A DNA stretch of 64,000 nucleotides from JBNNGK01 sp050268245 (GCF_050268245.1 NZ_JBNNGK010000002.1:1-64000); one strand, 5' to 3'. Positions 1-9,526 are shown, numbered from the stretch's first letter. The notes: generated from the sequence alone by a model not told the origin. Numbers and translations: made by a program.

Positions 1-12
1 ATGTCAGATTGC

Positions 13-60
13 TATGCGCCTGTTAGGGCGCGGCTGGTAACAGAGCCTTATAGGCGCATA
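13..60. repeat. Bulged inverted repeat at window edge
   Basis: A 9-bp perfect stem (positions 13-21 with 52-60) encloses a second 6-bp stem (ctgtta with taacag). It lies just upstream of a terminator, so it may belong to the 3' end of a transcript that starts outside the window. No gene is recognised in bases 1-67; a 20-codon open frame from base 1 to the stop at 61 matches no protein I know. Confidence 0.35.
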
Positions 61-67
61 TGAAAAA

Positions 68-86
68 CCTCCGGCTATGCCGGAGG
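68..86. terminator. Bidirectional hairpin terminator after the EamA gene
   Basis: An 8-bp perfect GC-rich stem (cctccggc / gccggagg) with a 3-nt loop. It has A residues on the left and T-rich sequence on the right, so it can end both the leftward EamA transcript and any rightward transcript entering from outside. Confidence 0.7.
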
Positions 87-97
87 ATATTTATTAT

Positions 98-1036
98 TTA
101 TCGAGATGGAATTTCTTCGTTGGACAGGTTTCGGCGGGGGGATGGCGACGTTTTTGGCCGATAAAGCGTTAACAGTATGCTGAACAATAGCGGAGCAATA
201 AGGTATATAGATGTGGTGCTAATCGTGCTTTTATCGACGGTTTTCTCTACGAGAATGGCAATCAATGGAAACACTAGGAAAACCAACGATGCCTGGAATG
301 CCGTTGCTCTTTGTTGTAATGCAAAATAGGCAAGAATGCCGAATACGCCAGCAACCAGACCTAAATAACCTACGGATAATAATGAGCTGATTGCGAATAT
401 GCTGGTATCGGGTTTTTCTGTGAAATAACCCAATATGAGCAGTAAAATACCTGCACCTAAGCAGGGCAAGGCGTTAAACGTCAATACAGAAACCTTTTGT
501 CCACGTTTTTTACATAAAACATACATCACGGCATGAATCAGTACTGCCACTAATAGCGCAACTACACCGGGCCAGCGAGTTTCGCCACTGGTGGTTGATT
601 CTTGCCACAGAATACCGGAAAGACTGGCAACACCGATGATTAGCCCCGTTAATTGCGAGATGCTCACGCGTTCGCCTAATAGCACTATCGATACTATCAA
701 TACTGCAACAGGCATATTGGCAAAGATTATAGAGGCAAGCGCTGAACTGACGTAATGTTCGCCATAAATCATCAACGTAAAGGGAATGGCGAAGTAAGCA
801 ATACAAACCAGTAATTGAAATCCGCGGCTACCTTTGGGAAATAATAATGGCGTACGGGTGTAATAGGCAAACAGGAGTAAAAGCGGTGAGGCTGCGAGAA
901 AGCGTAATCCGGTAGCATAAATGGGGGGGATGGTCGCGACCGCAACTTTCATCGCCATCCATGTTGTTCCCCAAGTCAGGGCTACCAGAATAAAAAGACT
1001 TAGGGTAACTCCGATATTCTTAGCTTTGTTATCCAC
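98..1036 (-). CDS. EamA/DMT-superfamily inner-membrane transporter
   Basis: 312 residues with about ten hydrophobic segments arranged as two EamA repeats. The signature of drug/metabolite transporters is seen near the N-terminus (ALTWGTTWMAMK) and the second repeat starts near residue 155. The family exports amino acids or metabolites, or takes them up; the substrate cannot be told. It is divergent from decR, an Lrp/AsnC regulator 124 bp away. Such pairs are often regulator and exporter, so an amino-acid exporter is plausible (inference). E. coli has cof rather than this gene beside decR. Confidence 0.8.
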   Translation of the reverse strand: MDNKAKNIGVTLSLFILVALTWGTTWMAMKVAVATIPPIYATGLRFLAASPLLLLFAYYTRTPLLFPKGSRGFQLLVCIAYFAIPFTLMIYGEHYVSSALASIIFANMPVAVLIVSIVLLGERVSISQLTGLIIGVASLSGILWQESTTSGETRWPGVVALLVAVLIHAVMYVLCKKRGQKVSVLTFNALPCLGAGILLLILGYFTEKPDTSIFAISSLLSVGYLGLVAGVFGILAYFALQQRATAFQASLVFLVFPLIAILVEKTVDKSTISTTSIYLIAPLLFSILLTLYRPKTSPSPRRNLSNEEIPSR

Positions 1037-1160
1037 TTTTTAGCATCCTGTCAGATAGTATCATTACATAAAATACAATACACTCAAGTTAAGGAAAAAA
1101 TATTGCAAATGTCATTGTTAATTTGTTCTTTTAGAGAAAATTTTTCTCCCAGGTGATTAA

Positions 1161-1622
1161 ATGTTAGATAAAACAGATCGTAAGCTGTTAAGGCTATTAC
1201 AACAGGACTGTACCCAGTCGCTGCAAGCAATGGCCGATGCGGTTAATTTGACCTCTACACCTTGCTGGAAACGCTTAAAGCGTTTGGAAGATGAAGGCTA
1301 TATTCGTGGCCGGGTGGCGTTGCTGGATAACGAAAAGTTGGGGTTGGGGCTGACCGCATTTGTGCTGATCAAAACTCAGCAGCACAGCAGCGAGTGGTAT
1401 CAAACATTTGTCGATCTTATCGCGCAGATGCCGGAAGTTTTAGCATTCTATCGTATGGCTGGGGAGTTCGATTATCTGCTGCAGGTACAGGTCGCAGATA
1501 TGAAAAGCTACGATAGCTTCTACAAACGTTTAGTGAATGGCGTACCGGGGCTGATTGATGTCACTTCGAGCTTCGCCATGGAAAAGATTAAATATACGAC
1601 GGCACTGCCGGTTCCCGAGTGA
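1161..1622 (+). CDS. decR: Lrp/AsnC-family regulator DecR
   Basis: 153 residues. The N-terminal winged helix-turn-helix (about residues 4-62, with the family-typical TSTPCWKRLKRLEDEGYI recognition region) is followed by a RAM/AsnC ligand-binding domain with the typical AGEFDYLLQV strand. It closely resembles E. coli DecR (YbaO), which activates cysteine detoxification. It sits directly upstream of mdlA as in E. coli. A Shine-Dalgarno-like aggtga precedes the ATG. In E. coli the target is the desulfidase gene yhaOM; the neighbouring divergent exporter may be an additional target here (inference). Confidence 0.9.
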   Translation: MLDKTDRKLLRLLQQDCTQSLQAMADAVNLTSTPCWKRLKRLEDEGYIRGRVALLDNEKLGLGLTAFVLIKTQQHSSEWYQTFVDLIAQMPEVLAFYRMAGEFDYLLQVQVADMKSYDSFYKRLVNGVPGLIDVTSSFAMEKIKYTTALPVPE

Positions 1623-1712
1623 AAAGTTCACCGGATTAGCACGGCGACGGTGGTATTCTACGCATATGAAGCAAATTCAGAGTAAAAACCAACACATTCG
1701 GAATCCTATTAC

Positions 1713-3488
1713 GTGAGATTATTTGCTCAACTCGGCTGGTATTTTCGCCGCGAATGGCGCCGTTATCTCGGTGCGGTGGCGTTGCTGATTATCATCGCCA
1801 TTCTACAACTGTTGCCACCCAAGCTGGTCGGCGTGATTGTTGATGGTGTCACTCAGGAGCATATGTCGACCAGCGTACTATTGGCATGGCTGGGGCTGAT
1901 GGTGGCTACCGCAATCGTGGTTTATCTGCTGCGTTACGTGTGGCGGGTGCTGCTGTTTGGCGCGTCTTATCAACTGGCGGTCGAACTGCGAGAAAACTTC
2001 TATCGACAACTCAGCCGACAAAACCCCGCGTTTTATCTGCGTCACCGTACCGGCGATTTGATGGCACGCGCGACCAACGATGTTGATCGCGTCGTTTTTG
2101 CTGCGGGTGAAGGCGTTCTAACGCTGGTGGACTCATTGGTGATGGGGTTGGCGGTGCTGATTGTGATGAGTACTCAAATCAGCTGGCAGTTAACATTGCT
2201 CTCCCTGATCCCGATGCCGATCATGGCGATCGTCATCAAGTATTACGGCGAGCAATTACATCACCGCTTTAAGTCTGCGCAAGCGGCGTTTTCCAGCCTC
2301 AACGATCAGGCGCAGGAAAGCATGACCAGTATCCGTATGATCAAAGCGTTCGGGTTAGAAGATCATCAATCTAATCAATTTGCTGAGGTCGCGGCGCAAA
2401 CCGGTGCAAAAAATATGCATGTGGCGCGCGTGGATGCGCGCTTCGATCCCACGATTTATATCGCGATTGGGGCGGCTAACCTGTTGGCGATCGGGGGCGG
2501 AAGTTGGATGGTGGTGAACCAATCATTGACGCTCGGTCAATTAACCAGTTTTGTCATGTACCTTGGCCTGATGATATGGCCGATGCTGGCATTGGCGTGG
2601 ATGTTTAATATCGTTGAGCGTGGCAGTGCGGCCTACAGCCGTATTCGTAGCCTGTTGGAAGAAGCGCCTGCGGTGAGTGACGGAGAAGATGAGTTGCCCT
2701 CTGGGCGCGGTGAATTGGCGGTCGATATTCGCCGCTTCCAGTATCCAGAAAACGCGCAGACGGCTTTGCATGGCGTAACGCTACGGTTGGCACCGGGGCA
2801 AATGTTGGGGCTGTGCGGGCCGACTGGTGCAGGTAAAACCACCCTGTTGGCGCTCATCCAACGGCAATTTGATATTGATGACGGGCAGATCAGTTATCAC
2901 GGGCTGCCGTTGACTCAATTGAAGCAGGATGCTTGGCGCGCGCGCCTGTCGGTGGTCAGCCAAACGCCATTCCTGTTTTCTGACAGCGTGGCGAATAATA
3001 TCGCGTTGGGTAATCCAGGGGCAACGCAGGAAGAAATCGAACGGGCGGCGCAGTTAGCCAGTGTCCACGAAGATATTTTACGTTTGCCACAAGGGTATGA
3101 AACCGAAGTGGGTGAGCGTGGTGTGATGCTGTCTGGCGGCCAGAAGCAGCGTATTTCTATTGCGCGCGCGTTGCTGCTGGATGCGGAAATTTTGATTTTG
3201 GATGATGCGCTATCGGCGGTGGATGGCCGCACCGAGCACCAAATCCTGCATAACCTACGCAGTTGGGGGCAAAACCGCACGGTGATTATCAGTGCGCATC
3301 GGCTTTCAGCGCTAACCGAAGCCAGCGAAATTCTGGTGATGCAACATGGCACCGTGGCACAGCGTGGCTTGCACGCGGAGCTGGCGGCACAGCCTGGCTG
3401 GTATCGCGATATGTATCGTTATCAGCAGTTGGAAGCCGCGCTGGATGAGGCACCAGAAATTGGTGTGGAGACGTTAACCAATGACTAA
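1713..3488 (+). CDS. mdlA: Heterodimeric ABC exporter subunit MdlA
   Basis: 591 residues: six-helix ABC exporter membrane domain (about residues 15-310), then a nucleotide-binding domain with Walker A (GPTGAGKTT), Q-loop, signature LSGGQ (VMLSGGQKQR) and Walker B (LILDDALS). The usual Walker B glutamate is aspartate here (DD), as in E. coli MdlA; a degenerate site in one half is common in heterodimeric exporters. GTG start at 1713, matching the E. coli N-terminus MRLFAQL. It overlaps mdlB by 8 nt, so the two are co-translated. Substrate unproven; the family is called multidrug-like. Confidence 0.95.
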   Translation: MRLFAQLGWYFRREWRRYLGAVALLIIIAILQLLPPKLVGVIVDGVTQEHMSTSVLLAWLGLMVATAIVVYLLRYVWRVLLFGASYQLAVELRENFYRQLSRQNPAFYLRHRTGDLMARATNDVDRVVFAAGEGVLTLVDSLVMGLAVLIVMSTQISWQLTLLSLIPMPIMAIVIKYYGEQLHHRFKSAQAAFSSLNDQAQESMTSIRMIKAFGLEDHQSNQFAEVAAQTGAKNMHVARVDARFDPTIYIAIGAANLLAIGGGSWMVVNQSLTLGQLTSFVMYLGLMIWPMLALAWMFNIVERGSAAYSRIRSLLEEAPAVSDGEDELPSGRGELAVDIRRFQYPENAQTALHGVTLRLAPGQMLGLCGPTGAGKTTLLALIQRQFDIDDGQISYHGLPLTQLKQDAWRARLSVVSQTPFLFSDSVANNIALGNPGATQEEIERAAQLASVHEDILRLPQGYETEVGERGVMLSGGQKQRISIARALLLDAEILILDDALSAVDGRTEHQILHNLRSWGQNRTVIISAHRLSALTEASEILVMQHGTVAQRGLHAELAAQPGWYRDMYRYQQLEAALDEAPEIGVETLTND

Positions 3489-5259
3489 AGTACAAAAGCT
3501 GTGGCCGACGTTGAAACGGCTGCTGGCTTATGGTTCGCCGTATCGTAAACCGTTGGCAATAGCGGTCGTGATGCTATGGGTCGCGGCAGCGGCAGAAGTG
3601 GCCGGGCCGATTTTGATCAGTTATTTCATCGATAATTATGTTGCCAAAGGTCAGTTGCCGCTAGTGATAATCAGCGGCTTAGCAGCGGCCTACATCTTGT
3701 TAGAGTTGCTGGCGGCGGCGCTGCATTACTTTCAGGCGATTTTGTTTAATCAAGCCGCGGTAGGTGTGGTGCAGCGCTTACGCACGGACGTGATGGACGC
3801 AGCGCTGCGTCAACCATTGAGTGCTTTTGATACTCAACCCGTGGGGCAGCTGATTTCGCGCGTTACTAACGATACTGAAGTCATCAAAGATCTGTATGTG
3901 ATGGTGGTCTCCACCGTGCTGAAAAGTTCGGCGTTGATCGGTGCGATGTTGGTGGCAATGTTCAGCCTCGACTGGCGTATGGCGCTGGTGGCTATCTGTA
4001 TTTTCCCTGCGGTGTTAATCGTGATGGGGATTTACCAATATTACAGCACGCCGATAGTGCGACGAGTACGTAGCTATCTGGCAGATATCAATGACGGTTT
4101 TAACGAAGTCATTAACGGAATGGGGGTGATCCAGCAGTTCCGTCAGCAAGTGCGTTTTGGTAAGCGTATGAGCAACGTGAGCTGGTCGCATTATACCGCG
4201 CGTATGCAAACGTTGAGGCTGGACGGGTTCTTGCTACGGCCGCTGCTGAGTTTGTTCTCGGCGCTGGTACTGTGCGGTTTGTTGATGCTGTTTGGCTTCA
4301 GTGGCGAAGGATCAATTGGCGTTGGGGTATTGTATGCCTTTATCAATTATCTTGGCCGTTTGAATGAGCCGTTGATCGAACTGACCTCACAGCAATCCAT
4401 TCTTCAGCAGGCAGTGGTCGCCGGGGAGCGCATCTTCGAACTGATGGATCGTCGTCAACAGGACTACGGTATGGACGTTCGTCCGTTGCAAAGTGGTCAG
4501 ATAGAGATTGATAACGTTACGTTTGCCTATCGCGAAGATAAAAAGGTACTGCAAAATATTTCGCTGCAGGTGCCATCGCGGGGGTTTGTGGCGTTGGTCG
4601 GCCATACCGGTAGCGGGAAAAGTACGCTCGCTAATTTGCTAATGGGCTACTATCCGGTCAATCAAGGCGAAGTGCGGTTGGATGGCCGCCCGTTATCGAG
4701 CTTATCTCACCGTATCTTGCGACAGGGCGTTGCGATGGTGCAACAAGACCCGGTAGTGATCGCAGAATCGGTGCTGTCTAACGTTACGCTCGGCCGTAAT
4801 ATTAGCGAAGAGGCCGTGTGGCAGGCGTTAGAGACGGTACAGTTAGCGGCGTTGGTGCGTGGCTTCCCGCAGGGCATTCACACCCGTTTGGGTGAGCAGG
4901 GCAATAACCTGTCGGTTGGTCAGAAGCAACTTTTGGCGATGGCACGCGTGTTGGTGCAGGCACCACAGATCCTGATCTTGGATGAGGCAACCGCAAATAT
5001 TGACTCCGGCACTGAACAGGCCATCCAGCGTGCCTTGCGGGTGATTCGTGAGCACACTACGCTGGTGGTGATAGCACACCGTTTATCGACCATTGTGGAT
5101 GCGGATTCAATACTGGTATTGCATCGTGGTCATGCTGTGGAGCAGGGCAACCACCAACAATTGTTAGCGCAAAAAGGGCGTTACTATCAAATGTACCAAC
5201 TGCAATTGGTAGGCGAAGAGTTGGCCGCTGCCACGCGCGAAGATATTCAACCCGCTTAA
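3481..5259 (+). CDS. mdlB: Heterodimeric ABC exporter subunit MdlB
   Basis: 592 residues with an ABC exporter membrane domain (about residues 15-310) and a nucleotide-binding domain: Walker A GHTGSGKST, signature NLSVGQKQLL (a diverged LSGGQ) and Walker B ILILDEATA with the catalytic glutamate present. Paired with the degenerate Walker B of MdlA, this fits an asymmetric heterodimer. The ATG lies inside the mdlA 3' end. No obvious terminator follows; the next 300 bp hold the nitrogen-control promoter of glnK. Confidence 0.95.
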   Translation: MTKVQKLWPTLKRLLAYGSPYRKPLAIAVVMLWVAAAAEVAGPILISYFIDNYVAKGQLPLVIISGLAAAYILLELLAAALHYFQAILFNQAAVGVVQRLRTDVMDAALRQPLSAFDTQPVGQLISRVTNDTEVIKDLYVMVVSTVLKSSALIGAMLVAMFSLDWRMALVAICIFPAVLIVMGIYQYYSTPIVRRVRSYLADINDGFNEVINGMGVIQQFRQQVRFGKRMSNVSWSHYTARMQTLRLDGFLLRPLLSLFSALVLCGLLMLFGFSGEGSIGVGVLYAFINYLGRLNEPLIELTSQQSILQQAVVAGERIFELMDRRQQDYGMDVRPLQSGQIEIDNVTFAYREDKKVLQNISLQVPSRGFVALVGHTGSGKSTLANLLMGYYPVNQGEVRLDGRPLSSLSHRILRQGVAMVQQDPVVIAESVLSNVTLGRNISEEAVWQALETVQLAALVRGFPQGIHTRLGEQGNNLSVGQKQLLAMARVLVQAPQILILDEATANIDSGTEQAIQRALRVIREHTTLVVIAHRLSTIVDADSILVLHRGHAVEQGNHQQLLAQKGRYYQMYQLQLVGEELAAATREDIQPA

Positions 5260-5369
5260 TCGCCTTTCAGCCATGGCTTCTGCGTATGGGGGCGTGGCTG
5301 AGGGCAGCGCACCACTATCAGGCAGCATCGCGGTCTGAACGCCTCATTTTGCACTCCCGTGACGCGCAG

Positions 5370-5386
5370 TGCACTAGGTTGGTGCA
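5370..5386. promoter_or_regulatory. NtrC (NRI) binding site upstream of glnK
   Basis: A perfect palindromic NtrC box (TGCACTA-ggt-TGGTGCA), 107 bp upstream of the sigma-54 promoter, which is the distance of an enhancer. A weaker half-match (tgcact ... gcgca) lies at 5350-5368. The 300-bp stretch 5260-5559 contains only these control elements and no gene. Confidence 0.85.
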
Positions 5387-5492
5387 CAATAATTAATCAC
5401 TTTTTCGTGGTAAATATCGTTGCGTGGCTCCGTCGTCCTTTCTCTTTCCTACAGTCTGTACGCTGCGATTAATTTCTGCACGAAATCATTTA

Positions 5493-5507
5493 TGGCACAG
5501 CGTTTGC
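5493..5507 (+). promoter_or_regulatory. Sigma-54 promoter of glnK-amtB
   Basis: TGGCAC-N5-TTGC, an exact match to the -24/-12 consensus, located 53 bp before the glnK ATG. With the upstream NtrC box it indicates induction on nitrogen limitation. Confidence 0.9.
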
Positions 5508-5559
5508 TTTGTTTATCACGTACCCAGGGTGAATTTGGGCTTAATCGTGGAGGGGCAAT

Positions 5560-5898
5560 ATGAAGCTGGTTACCGTGGTGATCAAACCGTTCAAATTGGA
5601 GGACGTGCGTGAAGCCCTATCCTCTATCGGTATTCAAGGGTTGACCGTAACCGAAGTGAAAGGGTTTGGTCGCCAGAAAGGGCATGCAGAGCTCTATCGC
5701 GGCGCTGAATACAGCGTTAATTTCTTACCGAAAGTCAAAATAGACATCGCTATCGCTGATGACCAATTAGATGAAGTGGTCGATGTTATTAGTAAAGCGG
5801 CCTACACCGGAAAAATTGGTGATGGCAAGATTTTCGTTGCCGAATTGCAACGTGTTATTCGTATACGCACCGGCGAAACAGATGAATCCGCACTGTAA
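5560..5898 (+). CDS. glnK: Nitrogen regulatory PII protein GlnK
   Basis: 112 residues, the normal PII length. The T-loop with the uridylylated tyrosine (RGAEYSVNFLPK, Tyr51) and the ATP-binding region (AAYTGKIGDGKIFV) are intact. GlnK binds AmtB and blocks ammonium conduction when nitrogen is sufficient. Second signature: IRIRTGE near the C-terminus. First gene of the glnK-amtB operon, with a strong Shine-Dalgarno (tggagggg). Confidence 0.96.
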   Translation: MKLVTVVIKPFKLEDVREALSSIGIQGLTVTEVKGFGRQKGHAELYRGAEYSVNFLPKVKIDIAIADDQLDEVVDVISKAAYTGKIGDGKIFVAELQRVIRIRTGETDESAL

Positions 5899-5934
5899 TC
5901 GCAGACTCAGTTAAGTTGATGGGATGGATTGCTA

Positions 5935-7221
5935 ATGAAAAAATTTTTATCCACGTTAGGCCTGAGTTTAGTCACCCTCGCTCCCTCTCTGGCACTGGCG
6001 GCTCCAGCAGAAATAGACAAGGCAGACAACGCGTTTATGATGATTTGCACCGCATTGGTGCTGTTCATGACGCTGCCCGGCATTGCCCTGTTCTATGGTG
6101 GTTTATTACGTTCTAAGAATGTATTGTCGATGCTGACTCAGGTCACCGTGACCTTTGCCTTGGTCTGCGTGCTATGGGTACTGTATGGCTATAGCCTAGC
6201 CTTTAGTGAAGGAAATGCCTTTTTTGGTAGCTTTGAAACGGCGATGCTAAAAGGCATTGGAATTGACAGCGTGACTGGCAGCTTTAGCCAAATGGTTCAC
6301 GTCGCGTTTCAGTGCTCTTTCGCCTGCATCACGGTAGCACTGGTGGTGGGCGGCTTTGCGGAGCGGATCCGCTTCTCTGCGGTGATCATTTTCGCGGTGA
6401 TTTGGTTTACGCTCTCCTACCTGCCGGTTGCACACATGGTCTGGGGCGGCGGTTTCCTGGCCGCAGATGGCGCACTCGACTTTGCGGGTGGCACGGTTGT
6501 GCATATTAATGCGGCAATCGCAGGTTTGGTGGGCGCATATCTGCTTGGCAAACGAGCGGGCTTCGGTAAAGAGGCGTTCAAGCCACATAACTTGCCGATG
6601 GTTTTTCTCGGAACCGCTATTCTCTACATCGGTTGGTTTGGGTTTAATGCCGGTTCAGCGGGCGAGGCTAATGGTATTGCCGCGTTAGCGTTCCTCAATA
6701 CCGTTATTGCCACCGCAGGTGCCATACTCGCGTGGACGTTTGCTGAGTGGATGGTGCGTGGTAAGCCTTCACTGTTAGGCGCGTGCTCAGGTTGTATCGC
6801 AGGATTGGTTGCGGTGACGCCGGCCGCTGGCACCGTCGGTGTCGGGGGGGCGTTGATCATCGGTTTGATTGGTGGCGTAGCCGGTCTTTGGGGGGTAGTG
6901 ACACTGAAGAAATGGCTGAAAGTGGATGACACCTGTGATGTATTTGGCGTCCATGGGGTTTGCGGTATCGTCGGTTGCTTGTTAACGGGAGTGTTCACTT
7001 CTTCTTCATTGGGCGGAACCGGTTATGCGGAAGGCGTCACCATGGGGCATCAGGTTTGGATTCAGTTACTCAGCGTGGTGATGACCTTGGTGTGGTCCGG
7101 TGTTGTGGCGTTTATTGCCTTCAAGATTGCAGGGGCGATTGTCGGCCTGCGGGTACCGGAGGAGCAGGAACGCGAAGGCCTGGATGTGAATAGCCATGGT
7201 GAGAGCGCCTACAACCAATAA
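5935..7221 (+). CDS. amtB: Ammonium channel AmtB
   Basis: 428 residues with a signal peptide (about residues 1-22, ending ALA-AP) and eleven predicted membrane helices. Signature DFAGGTVVHINAAIAGLVGAYLLG is present and holds the first of the two pore histidines; the second is in FGVHGVCGIVG. The trimeric inner-membrane channel conducts ammonium/ammonia and is gated by GlnK encoded 36 bp upstream. ATG at 5935 chosen over the upstream TTG because the signal peptide begins MKKF. Followed by a strong terminator. Confidence 0.96.
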   Translation: MKKFLSTLGLSLVTLAPSLALAAPAEIDKADNAFMMICTALVLFMTLPGIALFYGGLLRSKNVLSMLTQVTVTFALVCVLWVLYGYSLAFSEGNAFFGSFETAMLKGIGIDSVTGSFSQMVHVAFQCSFACITVALVVGGFAERIRFSAVIIFAVIWFTLSYLPVAHMVWGGGFLAADGALDFAGGTVVHINAAIAGLVGAYLLGKRAGFGKEAFKPHNLPMVFLGTAILYIGWFGFNAGSAGEANGIAALAFLNTVIATAGAILAWTFAEWMVRGKPSLLGACSGCIAGLVAVTPAAGTVGVGGALIIGLIGGVAGLWGVVTLKKWLKVDDTCDVFGVHGVCGIVGCLLTGVFTSSSLGGTGYAEGVTMGHQVWIQLLSVVMTLVWSGVVAFIAFKIAGAIVGLRVPEEQEREGLDVNSHGESAYNQ

Positions 7222-7271
7222 GTCAGAAACAATCGCATTGCGCTAAAAATTAAAAATGATGATGATGGCAA

Positions 7272-7295
7272 AAGGGCGATGAATTCATCGCCCTT
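7272..7295. terminator. Bidirectional terminator between amtB and tesB
   Basis: Perfect 24-nt palindrome centred on gaattc, followed by ttttct on the right and preceded by aaaa on the left. It serves the convergent amtB (+) and tesB (-) transcripts. Confidence 0.85.
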
Positions 7296-7311
7296 TTTCT
7301 TTGGGCAGTGA

Positions 7312-8175
7312 TTAGGCTTCGCGTTGACGAATAACGCCTTCCTGTACGGTCGTTGCAACCAGTACGCCCTCGCGCGTATAGAACTGGCCCCGAACAAAAC
7401 CGCGTGCGCCAGAGGCTGATGGGCTTTCCACGACGTAAAGTAACCAATCATCCATGCGGAATGGCCGGTGGAACCACATGGAATGATCAATGGTCGCGAC
7501 CTGCATTCCCGGCTCAAGAAAACCGACACCGTGCGGCTGTAGCGCGGTCGGCAAGAAGTTAAAATCCGACGCGTAACCCAGTAGATATTGGTGAATATGC
7601 AGGTCATCCGGCATGGCGCCGTTGGCGCGGAACCAGACGTGACGGTGCGGCTCTTCTACTTTGCCTTTTAGCGGGTTGTGGAATTTTACCGGGCGCATTT
7701 CGATCGGTTTTTGGCTGATGAATTTTTCTCGTACTTTTTCCGGCAGCATATGCACCAGTTTTTGAGCGATTTCTGACTCTGACATCAAACCTTCTGGCGG
7801 CGGTACGTCTGGCATGCTGTTTTGGTGTTCAAACCCCGCTTCAGTGCTTTGGAATGACGCGGTCATATAGAAGATAGGCTTACCGTGCTGAATAGCGCTG
7901 ACCCGGCGTGCGCTAAAGCTGTTGCCGTCACGCAGCGTTTCAACGTCATACACGATGGGTTTGCTACTGTCACCAGGCCGGAGAAAATAGCTATGGAATG
8001 AATGCACGCTTCGCTCAGCGGGAACAGTTTGTTTGGCAGCATAGAGTGCCTGACCGACGACTTGGCCACCGAATACCTGGCGTAAGCCGAGGTCTTCACT
8101 TTGGCCGCGGAACAGACCTTCTTCGATTTTTTCTAAATTGAGCAGATCGAGGAGATTTTGCAGTGCCTGGCTCAT
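7312..8175 (-). CDS. tesB: Acyl-CoA thioesterase II
   Basis: 287 residues, a double hot-dog thioesterase that hydrolyses medium- and long-chain acyl-CoAs. The N-terminal MSQALQNLLDLLNLEKIEEG and C-terminal GFVRGQFYTREGVLVATTVQEG match E. coli TesB (286 aa). The start at 8175 was chosen over an upstream in-frame ATG because it matches the family N-terminus. Convergent with amtB. Confidence 0.95.
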   Translation of the reverse strand: MSQALQNLLDLLNLEKIEEGLFRGQSEDLGLRQVFGGQVVGQALYAAKQTVPAERSVHSFHSYFLRPGDSSKPIVYDVETLRDGNSFSARRVSAIQHGKPIFYMTASFQSTEAGFEHQNSMPDVPPPEGLMSESEIAQKLVHMLPEKVREKFISQKPIEMRPVKFHNPLKGKVEEPHRHVWFRANGAMPDDLHIHQYLLGYASDFNFLPTALQPHGVGFLEPGMQVATIDHSMWFHRPFRMDDWLLYVVESPSASGARGFVRGQFYTREGVLVATTVQEGVIRQREA

Positions 8176-8403
8176 AAAAAATTGACCTCTATTAATAATT
8201 GTTTTGTGCAGTGTGCGGAATATCACGGTAAGCCGTCAACATCTTGCGTTATGGAACGGCTAAAATTGCCAGAAGAGTGGCCGTTATTAGAGCGCTAAGT
8301 GATTAATTGGTTGAGATATAGGATTTAATCAGGATTTTGTGCTAAGTTTTATTGGGAAGGTGGTTAAAGCCACCTGTATATTGATCATAAAAGGAGACTG
8401 TCC

Positions 8404-8898
8404 ATGAAAATTTGGCAAATTGTAGGTGGGGCGGCGGCAGTAACCATCTCATTAGCGGGTTGCGCTCAGAAAAGCGCGGACGTGCCAACACCGGCTGCGG
8501 GCAGTTCAGCAACGGCAGAGCCAACGCAAATCCGCGGCCCTGCGGTGACAGGTTCGATTAACATTCGTCAACGTATTGCGCTGCCACCGGATGCGGTATT
8601 AACGGTTACGCTTTCAGATGCCTCTTTGGCTGATGCTCCTTCGAAGGTTCTTGCCCAGCGCGTGATTCGTACCGAAGGGCAGCAGGCACCGTTTAACTTT
8701 GTCGTACCGTTTGATCCCAAGGATATACAGCCGAATGCGCGTATTATCCTGAGTGCTGCGATCACGGTAAATGGACGATTAATGTTTATCACCGATACCT
8801 TTAATGAAGTGATTAACCGCAACGGGACGCATGCCGATCTGCTATTGGTTGCTGTACCGAATACGCCGATGCAGGTTGCGCCAACCGCAAACCCGTAA
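8404..8898 (+). CDS. ybaY: YbaY-family outer-membrane lipoprotein
   Basis: 164 residues. Signal peptide with lipobox ISLAGC, the acylated cysteine being Cys20; the +2 residue is Ala, predicting outer-membrane sorting. The rest is a YscW/YbaY-type beta domain with the conserved LPPDAVLTVTLSDASLADAP segment. Function is not known. Good Shine-Dalgarno (aaaggaga). Same position between tesB and atl as in E. coli. Confidence 0.92.
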   Translation: MKIWQIVGGAAAVTISLAGCAQKSADVPTPAAGSSATAEPTQIRGPAVTGSINIRQRIALPPDAVLTVTLSDASLADAPSKVLAQRVIRTEGQQAPFNFVVPFDPKDIQPNARIILSAAITVNGRLMFITDTFNEVINRNGTHADLLLVAVPNTPMQVAPTANP

Positions 8899-8951
8899 CC
8901 GGATAATAACGTTTTTTTACAGCCTTTGTCCCGTGGGCAAAGGCTGTATGC

Positions 8952-9266
8952 TTATACTCGCCAGCCAAAGCGATTTAAATCCACAGCCCCTTCCGCATCA
9001 AACATAATACCTTCTTCCAGCAATGCCTGACGCTGCCTTTGGAAGTCTTCACCACGTAACGAAATTTTGCCATGACGATTGATGACTCGATGCCATGGCA
9101 GACTGCTGCCTTGCGGTAATTTTTTCAATACGCCGCCGACCTGACGCGCGGCACGCGGTGAACCGGCCAGTTGTGCCACTTCGCCATAGGTGGTGACTTT
9201 ACCGAGCGGAATGGCTGCGATAACGTGAAATACACGCTGCCGGAAGGGGGCGTCTGTTGGCTCCAT
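8952..9266 (-). CDS. atl: Alkyltransferase-like DNA-binding protein Atl
   Basis: 104 residues of the O6-alkylguanine-DNA alkyltransferase C-terminal fold. The catalytic PCHR motif is replaced by PWHRV, the hallmark of alkyltransferase-like proteins. These bind O6-alkylguanine without repairing it and hand the lesion to nucleotide excision repair. RAARQVGGVLKKLP provides the DNA-binding helix. Shorter at the N-terminus than the E. coli annotation (129 aa), but the domain is complete. Confidence 0.92.
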   Translation of the reverse strand: MEPTDAPFRQRVFHVIAAIPLGKVTTYGEVAQLAGSPRAARQVGGVLKKLPQGSSLPWHRVINRHGKISLRGEDFQRQRQALLEEGIMFDAEGAVDLNRFGWRV

Positions 9267-9413
9267 CTGCTGTTTACCTGCTGTGTTAAACCCAGGATGC
9301 TAGTGTGCCACAGCGCCGGTGGGCAAGAAAACAGCGGTTAGTATTGGTTGGCTTGCTATTTGGCGAGCCATCACTGATAATGCCCACCGCTTCAAAGTAC
9401 AGAAGCCGTCAAT

Positions 9414-9526
9414 GGGGGCCCTGTTGGTTCTCCCGCAACACTAACTTGTGAACTCGGTCAGGTCCGGAAGGAAGCAGCCGCAGCAGGTAACGTGTGTGCC
9501 GGGATGTAGCTGGCAGGGCCTCCACC
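9414..9526 (+). ncRNA. ffs: 4.5S RNA of the signal recognition particle
   Basis: About 113 nt, nearly identical to E. coli ffs. The conserved domain IV core (ggtcaggtccggaaggaagc, with cggga on the opposite side) is intact, and the first bases (gggggccctg) pair with the 3' end (cagggcctcc). It binds Ffh to target membrane proteins. Its last 16 nt form part of the attachment core of the island that starts here; the insertion restores the gene completely. A plausible promoter lies at about 9350-9385 (ttgcta ... gataat). Confidence 0.96.

Noticed and set aside
1..63. 20-codon open frame from the first base
   Set aside because: No protein match, and the sequence folds into an inverted repeat; more likely 3' untranslated sequence than a gene.
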